Part shown: one piece after another, positions 1 through 5,257 of the stretch
Numbering within the stretch: the stretch's first letter is position 1
Layout: every line of letters starts with the position of its first letter
Assembly: GCA_913046175.1 (NCBI GenBank)
Contig: CAJWSN010000089.1
Coordinates: forward strand, 1 to 5,257
DNA from: an uncultured Opitutia bacterium
Lineage (GTDB): Bacteria; Verrucomicrobiota; Verrucomicrobiia; Opitutales; JABJCN01
Length of the DNA: 5,257 bases
Direction of reading: 5' to 3'
Notes under the pieces: generated by a model
Database searches by the model: none
What the model saw: the letters and a program-made list of their open reading frames with translations, nothing else
Told to the model about the DNA's origin: nothing
Program-made: the position numbers and the translations under genes

Positions 1-423
1 GAGGTTCGGCAGCACTGGGACAATCCCAACCGGGATTTCAACAACTGGATTCCCAAAAAGGGATGGAAGCCGCCCGTACCAAAGTGGCGGGCCTGTTCCC
101 CGACCAACAAGGCTGCATTTGAAAAAAACGTACGGGGAACTCCCACCAGTGGCGGGACGGATTGGCGGAATCCCTTCAATATGGCCTATACCATGAGTCC
201 GGCTCCACAGGTGATTTTCTTTATGACCGACGGGGCGACCAGGAACCCGGAGTCAACCGTGGAGAAGGTAAAGAGAAGGAACAAGATTCAGGTCAATTCG
301 ATTGCCTTTGGGATACCCAATGCACAGGCGGAGGAGCCGATGAAGGAGATGGCAAAGGCAACCCGTGGCACCTTCAAGTCATACTCCAAGGCGCAAATTG
401 CCAAGATGGCTGCGAATCTATAG
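1..423 (+). CDS. VWA-domain protein, C-terminal part (5' end outside window)
   Basis: The frame is open from base 1 to a TAG at 421-423 and gives the last 140 residues of a protein whose start lies to the left. It is a paralogue of the complete VWA gene at 560-1633: from PKKGW onward (codon at 52) about 103 of 123 residues are identical, with no gaps. The visible part covers the second half of a von Willebrand factor A fold: a Trp/Lys/Pro-rich stretch (PKKGW, PKWRACSP), the GGTDWRNPF segment that should supply the MIDAS threonine, the hydrophobic strand ending in MTDGAT with the MIDAS aspartate, and a strand VNSIAFGIP. The DxSxS part of the metal site is upstream and not visible. By analogy with its neighbour it is probably anchored in the inner membrane with the VWA domain outside the cytoplasm. 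What it binds is unknown. An internal ATG at 181 lies in the middle of the domain and is not a credible start. Confidence 0.88.
   Translation, partial: EVRQHWDNPNRDFNNWIPKKGWKPPVPKWRACSPTNKAAFEKNVRGTPTSGGTDWRNPFNMAYTMSPAPQVIFFMTDGATRNPESTVEKVKRRNKIQVNSIAFGIPNAQAEEPMKEMAKATRGTFKSYSKAQIAKMAANL
52..423 (+). repeat. Diverged direct repeat (counterpart 1262-1633)
   Basis: These 372 bases match 1262-1633 in the same orientation and at equal length, 1210 bp apart, both ending at the stop codon. Many differences fall at third codon positions while the protein is conserved (about 84%). This is a gene duplication kept under protein-level selection, not a recent repeat or a mobile element. Confidence 0.75.
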
Positions 424-559
424 GTTGCCCTGCCTTTTCTGACATTCCAGATTGTTTTTGTGTTGGCTTTGACTGCTGCCCAAGGCGGGTAGAAGTGGCT
501 TGCGCTGGTGATGTTGAGCAGCTTAAATACATCATTGTGAAAGTTATCATCATGTTCCG

Positions 560-1633
560 ATGAGCGACGAATACACAGAGGAAGAACTTGAAACCCTCCA
601 GGAGGAGGAGCCTCGTTCATCTGTTCTTCCACAGCGTCGCACAAAGTTTGACAAGTGGATGCTTGTTTCCTGGGGGATCAGCGTTGCCGTGGCGGGTGTG
701 ATCCTGGCATTGGCCATGGTGATTGTTATTTTCATCAAGGATGCGGAGGAGGAGGATCCTGGCTTTGAACTGGCGGTGGACCAGATTCAGGAGGATCCGG
801 AGGAGCAGCAGAAAAAAATCCAGGAACAGCAACTGGAGAAGAGCTCGAGCACCACAGCTCCTCGAACCGCCATCACGGTGAATACCGACATTGCCGACAT
901 CAACGTGGAATCAATTGATTTCAATGTCTCCGTTGACAAGGGGGATGTCGGGGAAATCTCAGGAGCCGGTGCCACCGGCAACATTGGGCTTGGCATGGAC
1001 TTGGGCTCAATGAACATGGTCTCGTTCTTTGGAATGAAATCCAAGGGCAACCGTTTCGCCTTTCTCATTGATTATTCGGCCTCAATGGGGGCCAACCAGT
1101 TGAAGGTCATGAAGCATGAACTGGTAAAGACCCTGAACACTTTCAATCGGGACGTGCAGGTGGCGCTTATTTTCTTTTCAGGCCCTGCCTTTATAGCGGG
1201 AACCAATCCCAGGGAGGCGGCACAGCATTGGGACAAGAATGGTGGTGCTCATAATTTTACGCCAAAGAAGGGGTGGAGGCCACCGATTCCCAAGTGGCGC
1301 GCCTGTTCCCCGGGGATCAAGGCTGGCTTTGAGAAGCATGTTCGTGGAACCCCGGTCAGCTTTGGCACGGACTGGCGAAATCCTTTCAACATGGCTTACT
1401 CCATGAGTCCCGCACCCCAGGTAATTTACTTCATGACTGACGGTGCTACAGGGAATCCGCAGGCAACCGTGGACAAGGTCAAGAAAAGGAACAAGATTCA
1501 GGTCAACTCAATTGCCTTTGGTATTCCCAATGCAAAAGCGGAGGAGCCAATGAAGGAGATGGCCAAGGCGACGCGTGGCACATTCAAGTCTTATTCCAAG
1601 GCGGAAATCAACAATATGGCTGCCAAGCTGTAG
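560..1633 (+). CDS. Membrane-anchored VWA-domain protein
   Basis: Complete 357-residue protein. Residues 1-32 are acidic then basic and probably cytoplasmic. Residues about 34-59 form one hydrophobic segment (LVSWGISVAVAGVILALAMV region), followed by an acidic and Gln-rich linker (61-95) that may be coiled coil, then a low-complexity Ser/Thr and Gly-rich stretch to about 150. The VWA domain starts near residue 155 (FFGMKSKG). Its MIDAS metal site looks complete: D171-x-S173-x-S175 in DYSAS, T270 in FGTDW, and D294 in MTDGAT. Such domains bind a divalent metal and a protein partner; the partner is not evident here. Between helix 1 and T270 sits an unusually long Trp/Pro/Lys-rich insert (about 208-268). 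The start has no Shine-Dalgarno sequence, but the TM segment and linker follow in frame and no better start exists. It lies 136 bp after its paralogue; I see no terminator or good promoter in that gap, so co-transcription is possible. Relatives in PVC bacteria often sit near ExbB/ExbD-type genes (from memory), which are not visible here. Confidence 0.88.
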   Translation: MSDEYTEEELETLQEEEPRSSVLPQRRTKFDKWMLVSWGISVAVAGVILALAMVIVIFIKDAEEEDPGFELAVDQIQEDPEEQQKKIQEQQLEKSSSTTAPRTAITVNTDIADINVESIDFNVSVDKGDVGEISGAGATGNIGLGMDLGSMNMVSFFGMKSKGNRFAFLIDYSASMGANQLKVMKHELVKTLNTFNRDVQVALIFFSGPAFIAGTNPREAAQHWDKNGGAHNFTPKKGWRPPIPKWRACSPGIKAGFEKHVRGTPVSFGTDWRNPFNMAYSMSPAPQVIYFMTDGATGNPQATVDKVKKRNKIQVNSIAFGIPNAKAEEPMKEMAKATRGTFKSYSKAEINNMAAKL

Positions 1634-1635
1634 GG

Positions 1636-2436
1636 CTACAACCTGGGCACAGTCATCCCACCATCCACCATGAAAACGCTTCCCGTGGAGTAGGGGAAGT
1701 CGCCCCTGCAAAGCGCGGCAACGGCTTTACCCACATCCTCCGGGGTGCCCCAGCGTTTGGTGATGGCAAGGCCTTCGTCAATTAGCTTGTCATACTTTGC
1801 CGTGACCTCCGGGCTGGCTGTCATGTCACTTCTTGTCACTCCCGGGCGCACCTCGTAAACGGGTATGTTCTTCTCCCCAAGGCGTGAGGCAAAAACCTTG
1901 GTGGCCATGCCGAGACCGGCTTTGGCAACGCAGTATTCGCCCCGGTTGGTGGAGGCCATGGTGGTGGAGACGGATCCCATGTTGATGATACAGGCACGAA
2001 AGCCGGGGTCGGCTTCCTTTTGCTCGATGAGCCACTTGGCGACGGCCTGTGCCAGGAAGTAGGGTCCCTTCAGGTTGGCTCCGATCACGCGGTCCCAGCT
2101 TTCCTCAGTTGCGCCGAGAAGGTCCACCCGCTCCTTGACCGAGACACCCGCGTTGTTGAGGAGCAGGTTGAGGCGACCGAAGCGTTCGCGAACTTGATCA
2201 AGGATTGCTTTTCGGGCAGAGGTGTTTGAGACGTCGCCTTGGCAGTAGTGGACTTCGGCTCCGGTTTCACTTAGAGCATCAAGGGTGGGCTGAACGGATT
2301 CCTTGTCTCTGATTCCGTTGAGGGCAAGATCCCAACCTTCGGCGACGAGAGCTTGGGCGCAGCCCAGGCCGATGCCCCGGGTGCCTCCCGTAATTAAGCC
2401 GACTGGGCGGGAAGTGATTGTTTCTTGTTCGCTCAT
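1636..2436 (-). CDS. SDR-family oxidoreductase (3-ketoacyl-ACP reductase-like)
   Basis: 266-residue classical short-chain dehydrogenase/reductase, cytoplasmic and NAD(P)(H)-dependent. Visible motifs are TGGTRGIG (16-23, dinucleotide binding), D68 in QGDV, NNAG (94-97), and the catalytic tetrad N121, S155, Y168, K172 (YCVAK). RPG at 197-199 and a C-terminal MVDGGMTVPRL complete the fold. The GEYCVAKAGL, TAKYDKLI, RWGTPEDV and PYSTG segments closely resemble, from memory, the group annotated as PRK12745 '3-ketoacyl-(acyl-carrier-protein) reductase'. That name reflects homology to FabG; the locus suggests a sugar, sugar acid or other alcohol/ketone substrate instead. The ATG at 2436 was chosen because MSEQETITSRPVGLITGG places the Rossmann motif at the usual distance. 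The in-frame ATG at 2589 would add 51 unrelated residues read through the upstream gene. It begins 14 bp after the flavin oxidoreductase stop, with no Shine-Dalgarno sequence, and is the second gene of that unit. Its stop lies 2 bp from the stop of the convergent VWA gene. Confidence 0.93.
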   Translation of the reverse strand: MSEQETITSRPVGLITGGTRGIGLGCAQALVAEGWDLALNGIRDKESVQPTLDALSETGAEVHYCQGDVSNTSARKAILDQVRERFGRLNLLLNNAGVSVKERVDLLGATEESWDRVIGANLKGPYFLAQAVAKWLIEQKEADPGFRACIINMGSVSTTMASTNRGEYCVAKAGLGMATKVFASRLGEKNIPVYEVRPGVTRSDMTASPEVTAKYDKLIDEGLAITKRWGTPEDVGKAVAALCRGDFPYSTGSVFMVDGGMTVPRL

Positions 2437-2450
2437 GGTGCTGGGCAGGT

Positions 2451-3926
2451 TCAGCTTGCGGCCAGTTCTTTCTTGATTTGCTTCACGCTGATGGCTTCGG
2501 GGAGTTCCTTGTAGAAAGGGTCGAGGGGAAAGCAACCTGAGACCATGCCGTTGCGTGGGCCGGTGGTGCAGTCGCTGAAGGTGCGACAAATTCCGCGCCT
2601 GCGCAGTTCTCTGCCAGCAAGGACGTCTGCGGGGAGCTCAGGGTAGGACAGGACCATTCGACCGAGGCCCACAAAATCGACCCAGCCTTCACGGACAACG
2701 GCTTGGGCAACGTGCGGGAGGAAGTCCTGGAGGTAGGTGTAACCAGTTCCCACGATTGGCAGACCGGGGACAGTCTCAATGCATCGGCGAGCGGCTTGAA
2801 TTTGGCGGGCGACACCAACCAGGGGATCCTCCGGAGGTTGATACCCATCGCTGGGCGGAAAAATCGCCGGTCTTTGGATATGTGGATTATAATAGGGGCT
2901 ACCACATGAAAGGTTGACCAGTGCCACACCTGCATTTTTCAATTCCTCGAGTAAAAGGAGAGGTTCCTCCATATTCATTTGCAAAGGATTTTCCTCGTCC
3001 ACGCCAAAACCAAAGCGGTATGGCAGATAATCCGAGTAATCCATTGGGCGACCTAACTCTAGGCTGGTCTGAAAAGGCACGGTGTCAAATAAGCTGAGAC
3101 GCACACCAATTAGCAGATCAGGGCACTTTCCCTTGATTCCAGCGATGATCAATTTCAGCAATTTCGTGCGCCCTGAATAACTTCCCCCAAATTCGCCTGC
3201 TCGAGAGCGAGCCGAGAGGAATTCGTGCAACAGATAGCCATGGCATGCCTTTACGTCTACGAAGCGAAACCCCGCCTCCTGAGCGATGCTAGCTGCGGAA
3301 ACATAGGATTGCACCAAGCCATAGAGCTCCTCGTCTGACCAAACCACGCTGTCGTCATTGGGGTCTATGCCAAATTTCGCATCGAGCAAAGGATGGTGGT
3401 AGGCTATGCGCGGTTCCAGAATTTCTTTGTCATTAGGTCTGCAGAAGCGTCCCGAATGAGTCAACTGGAGGCCAACCAACAGGTCATTGGTGGTGCCATG
3501 GCAATTTGCATGTTCGCCAACCAATTCAGAAAGAAGCCGATGCAGGCCTTTGGAGTTTTCGGGGACTGCAAGTGTTTGATTCGGATTGGCTTTTCCATCG
3601 ATTTGGACAGCCGCCGCTTCTCCTCCCCATATTAATTTGGCTCCACTTTTACCAAAGTTGCTCCACCTTCGCAAAGTATTCTCGGAAGGGGACCCATCCC
3701 GATTGGCGTCCCAGCCTTCCATGGGGTGTATGCACCATCGGTTCCCTACCTCCACCCCGCCAACTTCAATGGATTTAGCCAAGGGAGATCCCTCGGATGC
3801 AGGAAGGATTTCTTCATCAGAAGGCAAATCCAAGTCCAATTCCGTTAATCGATGGCGAAAAGACGAGACATCCTTGAACCGAGCAATTTTCGGGTATTTG
3901 TTCGAAGCGGAAGAATTAGAGCTCAT
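2451..3926 (-). CDS. NADH:flavin oxidoreductase, Old Yellow Enzyme family
   Basis: 491-residue FMN-dependent TIM-barrel protein of the OYE / 2,4-dienoyl-CoA reductase superfamily, expected in the cytoplasm. Seen: HPMEGWD (67-73) and KLIWGGEAAAV (97-107) from early barrel strands; LQLTHSGR (153-160) with Q154 and H157; DVKACHGYLLHEFLS (224-238), the usual OYE active-site and FMN segment with H229; GVRLS (274-278) with R276; VGTGY (392-396) and VDFVGLGR (416-423), the FMN-phosphate loops. It ends with C447, C453 and C465, an incomplete version of the dienoyl-CoA reductase Fe-S motif. The FAD/NAD domains of that larger enzyme are absent. Length and ends match a long OYE subgroup known to me from Verrucomicrobiota and Planctomycetota; the substrate is unknown. 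ATG 3926 is preferred over in-frame ATG 4028, which would add 34 residues overlapping the divergent aldolase gene; homologues start near KYPKIARF. It is first in a unit with the SDR. The 3' third is clearly more GC-rich than the part just before it. Confidence 0.92.
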   Translation of the reverse strand: MSSNSSASNKYPKIARFKDVSSFRHRLTELDLDLPSDEEILPASEGSPLAKSIEVGGVEVGNRWCIHPMEGWDANRDGSPSENTLRRWSNFGKSGAKLIWGGEAAAVQIDGKANPNQTLAVPENSKGLHRLLSELVGEHANCHGTTNDLLVGLQLTHSGRFCRPNDKEILEPRIAYHHPLLDAKFGIDPNDDSVVWSDEELYGLVQSYVSAASIAQEAGFRFVDVKACHGYLLHEFLSARSRAGEFGGSYSGRTKLLKLIIAGIKGKCPDLLIGVRLSLFDTVPFQTSLELGRPMDYSDYLPYRFGFGVDEENPLQMNMEEPLLLLEELKNAGVALVNLSCGSPYYNPHIQRPAIFPPSDGYQPPEDPLVGVARQIQAARRCIETVPGLPIVGTGYTYLQDFLPHVAQAVVREGWVDFVGLGRMVLSYPELPADVLAGRELRRRGICRTFSDCTTGPRNGMVSGCFPLDPFYKELPEAISVKQIKKELAAS

Positions 3927-3998
3927 TTGGAGAGACTTCAAGAATACAGTTGAAACCACTTGCGCAAGATGGATTGAACACATACCTAGAAACGCAAA
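3927..3998. promoter_or_regulatory. Divergent intergenic control region
   Basis: These 72 bp separate the start codons of the flavin oxidoreductase (leftward) and the aldolase (rightward), so promoters for both units should lie here or in the adjacent coding ends. Toward the left a TGTATTCT stretch (minus strand, about 14 bases before the ATG) could be an extended -10. Toward the right TTGAAA at 3950-3955 could be a -35, but no good -10 follows at 17 bp. The region's role rests on gene layout; the individual promoter elements are weak. Confidence 0.5.
3959..3968. promoter_or_regulatory. Candidate operator, perfect 10-bp palindrome
   Basis: CTTGCGCAAG is its own reverse complement and is centred one base from the midpoint of the divergent gap, 30 bp before the aldolase start. 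A CpG at the centre of a short palindrome is typical of LacI/GalR-family operators, which often control sugar catabolic genes. The symmetry does not extend past 10 bp apart from scattered pairs, and a 10-bp palindrome arises by chance about once per kilobase, so the call is tentative. Confidence 0.3.
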
Positions 3999-4649
3999 AT
4001 GAACGAAACCACAAGCATCGAAAACCAAATTCGAAAGTGGCGGGTCGTCCCAGTGGCGGTTGTGGAAAAGGTTGATGATGGCTGCCGCTTGGCAGAAGCC
4101 CTAATGAAAGGAGGATTGGGCATCTTGGAGATCACTCTGCGTACAGGCGCTGCTCGAGAAGCACTCAGTCAAGTACGCAAGCGCTTTCCTGACATTTTGT
4201 TGGGGGCAGGCACGATTTTAGACTCGGATTCGATTCCTCAGCTTCTTGACAATGGCATCGACTTTGGTATTTCCCCGGGCTTGGATGAAGCGGTCATTGA
4301 TACATGCCTGGAACTTGGTTTCCCTTTGTTGCCAGGCGTGTCAACCCCGACAGAAATTTCCCGAGCCCTTGCCCTTGGCTATAAACAGCTGAAATTCTTC
4401 CCCGCAGAGGTTGCAGGAGGGGTCACGGCCCTGAAAGCAATTGCAGCTCCTTTTCGAGCAAAGGGGGTCTCGTTCTTGCCAACTGGAGGAATCACTTTTG
4501 AAAAAGCCAAGGCATATTTGGATTTGCCCGAAGTAGATGCCGTGGGTGGCTCTTGGCTGGTGTCAGGGCAACTTATCTCGTCTGGAAACTTTGAGAAAAT
4601 CTCTTTTTTGGCAAACGAAGCACTTGATTTAGCCGATTCCTCCAAATGA
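3999..4649 (+). CDS. eda: 2-keto-3-deoxy-6-phosphogluconate / 4-hydroxy-2-oxoglutarate aldolase
   Basis: 216-residue class I aldolase, the usual length for the KDPG/KHG aldolase family (cytoplasmic trimers). It cleaves KDPG to pyruvate and glyceraldehyde-3-phosphate, the last step of the Entner-Doudoroff and uronate routes; some relatives act on KDPGal or 4-hydroxy-2-oxoglutarate. Residues line up with E. coli Eda, one position lower: E44 and R48 in LEITLRT, GAGT at 69-72, ISPG at 91-94, PGVSTPTE at 112-119, Schiff-base lysine K132 in LKFFPAE, TGGI at 162-165 for phosphate binding, and GGSWLV at 183-188. The active site appears complete. The ATG at 3999 gives a normal N-terminus (RKWRVVPVAVVEK) although no Shine-Dalgarno sequence precedes it. 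It heads a rightward unit with the SGNH hydrolase 13 bp downstream and diverges from the flavin oxidoreductase. The exact sugar acid cannot be read from sequence; no KDG kinase or dehydratase gene is in view. Confidence 0.95.
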   Translation: MNETTSIENQIRKWRVVPVAVVEKVDDGCRLAEALMKGGLGILEITLRTGAAREALSQVRKRFPDILLGAGTILDSDSIPQLLDNGIDFGISPGLDEAVIDTCLELGFPLLPGVSTPTEISRALALGYKQLKFFPAEVAGGVTALKAIAAPFRAKGVSFLPTGGITFEKAKAYLDLPEVDAVGGSWLVSGQLISSGNFEKISFLANEALDLADSSK

Positions 4650-4662
4650 ACCCTACATCCCA

Positions 4663-5257
4663 ATGAAGCTTCCACTGAAATTTCTTTTCCTAGCCTGTTG
4701 GCCGCTTTTCGCATGGGCCGCAAACGAACTGAGCCCCAATCTTTTGCTCAGAGGTAATCATGCGAACTCACTTCTTCAATTTGAAAAGAACAAAAAGGGG
4801 CATGTCGCTTTCATGGGAGGTTCTATTACTCAAATGAATGGCTATCGGCCACTTATGACCAAATGGCTGCAAGAGCGCTTTCCTGGAACCGAGTTTACTT
4901 TTACTAACGCTGGAATCTCATCCACCTGTTCCACTACTGGAGCATTTCGGCTCCAGACTAACGTGTTGGATAAAGGTGTCGTGGATTTGTTTTTCTTGGA
5001 ATTTGCAGTTAACGATGATCAAGATGCCCATCACTCCAGGGAAGCATGCATTCGAGGAATGGAAGGAGTTCTCCGTCGGTTAAGAGAGCATAACCCTAAT
5101 GCAGACGTAGTGGTTACCTATTTTGTTAATCCAGGTATGCTGTCGCAGTTGCAGTCGGGCAAATCGCCTTTGTCTATTGCGGCGCATGAAGAAGTCTTGA
5201 GCTACTATGAGGTTTCTGCAGTGCACCTGGCAAAGGAAGTTGCTGAACGCATAACAG
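4663..5257 (+). CDS. Secreted SGNH/GDSL-family hydrolase (3' end outside window)
   Basis: An open frame from ATG 4663 runs to the window end with no stop: 198 codons plus one base, so the C-terminus is missing. Residues 1-19 form a Sec signal peptide (MKLPLK, hydrophobic core, then FAWA before AN), giving probable cleavage after A19 and an exported enzyme. SGNH blocks are clear: block I GGSIT (52-56) with nucleophile S54, block II glycine G84 in NAGIS, block III EFAVND (113-118) with oxyanion-hole N117. The catalytic Asp-x-x-His normally lies near the C-terminus, beyond the window. These enzymes are serine esterases, lipases or carbohydrate deacylases; next to a KDPG aldolase gene, removal of acyl groups from a polysaccharide or oligosaccharide is the most attractive role, but substrate is inferred only. 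It starts 13 bp after the aldolase stop without a Shine-Dalgarno sequence and is probably co-transcribed with it. AT content is higher here than in the leftward genes. Confidence 0.88.
   Translation, partial: MKLPLKFLFLACWPLFAWAANELSPNLLLRGNHANSLLQFEKNKKGHVAFMGGSITQMNGYRPLMTKWLQERFPGTEFTFTNAGISSTCSTTGAFRLQTNVLDKGVVDLFFLEFAVNDDQDAHHSREACIRGMEGVLRRLREHNPNADVVVTYFVNPGMLSQLQSGKSPLSIAAHEEVLSYYEVSAVHLAKEVAERIT

Noticed and set aside
500..529. TTGCGC and TTAAAT spaced 17 bp before the second VWA gene as a promoter
   Set aside because: The -35 box matches only three of six consensus bases and the -10 is weak; not enough to claim a site.
162..563. Open frame of 133 codons across the end of the first VWA gene and the gap
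   Set aside because: It overlaps the VWA coding frame, whose paralogue confirms it, and gives a low-complexity, Cys/Gly-rich product with no recognisable fold.
1679..1699. Inverted repeat CTTCCC / GGGAAG with a 9-base loop near the convergent stops
   Set aside because: It lies in the conserved SDR DFPYSTGS codons, has a short stem and no T run, so it is coincidental and not a terminator.
2437..2589. Longer SDR with 51 extra N-terminal residues
   Set aside because: The extension is the flavin oxidoreductase C-terminal coding region read in another frame; it is Arg/His/Pro-rich and the ATG at 2436 gives a normal SDR N-terminus.
3393..4002. Plus-strand open frames of 80-138 codons opposite the flavin oxidoreductase
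   Set aside because: They are antisense shadows of a gene with clear family motifs and show no recognisable domains.
3927..4028. Longer flavin oxidoreductase starting at 4028
   Set aside because: The 34 extra residues overlap the start of the divergent aldolase gene and are not part of the family N-terminus; the hydrophobic run in them is not a convincing signal peptide for an FMN cytoplasmic enzyme.
4690..4698. Possible lipobox (LAC) in the SGNH hydrolase signal peptide
   Set aside because: Phe is at the -3 position and Cys12 sits too early in the hydrophobic core; the FAWA-AN site is a better signal peptidase I site.
1..5257. tRNA, rRNA, CRISPR array, insertion sequence or riboswitch
   Set aside because: Almost all sequence is coding; the gaps are 136 bp or less and hold no cloverleaf, spaced repeats, terminal inverted repeats or known riboswitch core that I could see.

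Overview
The window looks like an accessory or ordinary chromosomal stretch of a Verrucomicrobiota (PVC-group) bacterium. The evidence is protein style recalled from memory: a VWA protein with a 'FFG...K.KG.R' lead-in to its MIDAS strand, a long (about 490 aa) NADH:flavin oxidoreductase of a type common in Verrucomicrobiota and Planctomycetota, a PRK12745-type SDR, and a GDSL hydrolase with GGSIT / EFAVND motifs. None of the readable start codons has a clear Shine-Dalgarno sequence. The phylum call is an inference and was not tested by search.

Layout. Positions 1-1633 (+ strand) hold two tandem, closely related VWA-domain genes: the 3' end of one (1-423) and a complete one (560-1633), separated by a 136-bp gap with no convincing signal. 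The complete copy has one N-terminal membrane segment, a charged linker and a C-terminal VWA domain with an intact MIDAS. Over their last 123 residues the two copies are about 84% identical by hand alignment. Positions 1636-3926 (- strand) hold a two-gene unit, transcribed from the OYE-like flavin oxidoreductase (2451-3926) into the SDR dehydrogenase/reductase (1636-2436), with 14 bp between them. The SDR converges on the VWA gene with only 2 bp between their stop codons. From 3999 rightward (+ strand) lies a second unit: a KDPG/KHG aldolase (3999-4649), then 13 bp later a secreted SGNH/GDSL hydrolase (from 4663) that runs off the window.

How they may work together. The two metabolic units diverge from a 72-bp gap with a perfect 10-bp palindrome (3959-3968, CpG centre) almost at its midpoint, so shared control is plausible. 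The aldolase gives the clearest biochemical anchor: cleavage of a 2-keto-3-deoxy sugar acid phosphate to pyruvate and an aldehyde. An exported esterase-like SGNH enzyme, plus two cytoplasmic redox enzymes of undefined substrate, would fit uptake and oxidation of an acylated or uronic-acid-containing carbohydrate. That pathway reading is inference. The VWA pair is probably unrelated to it. No RNA genes, CRISPR arrays, insertion sequences or convincing terminators were found.
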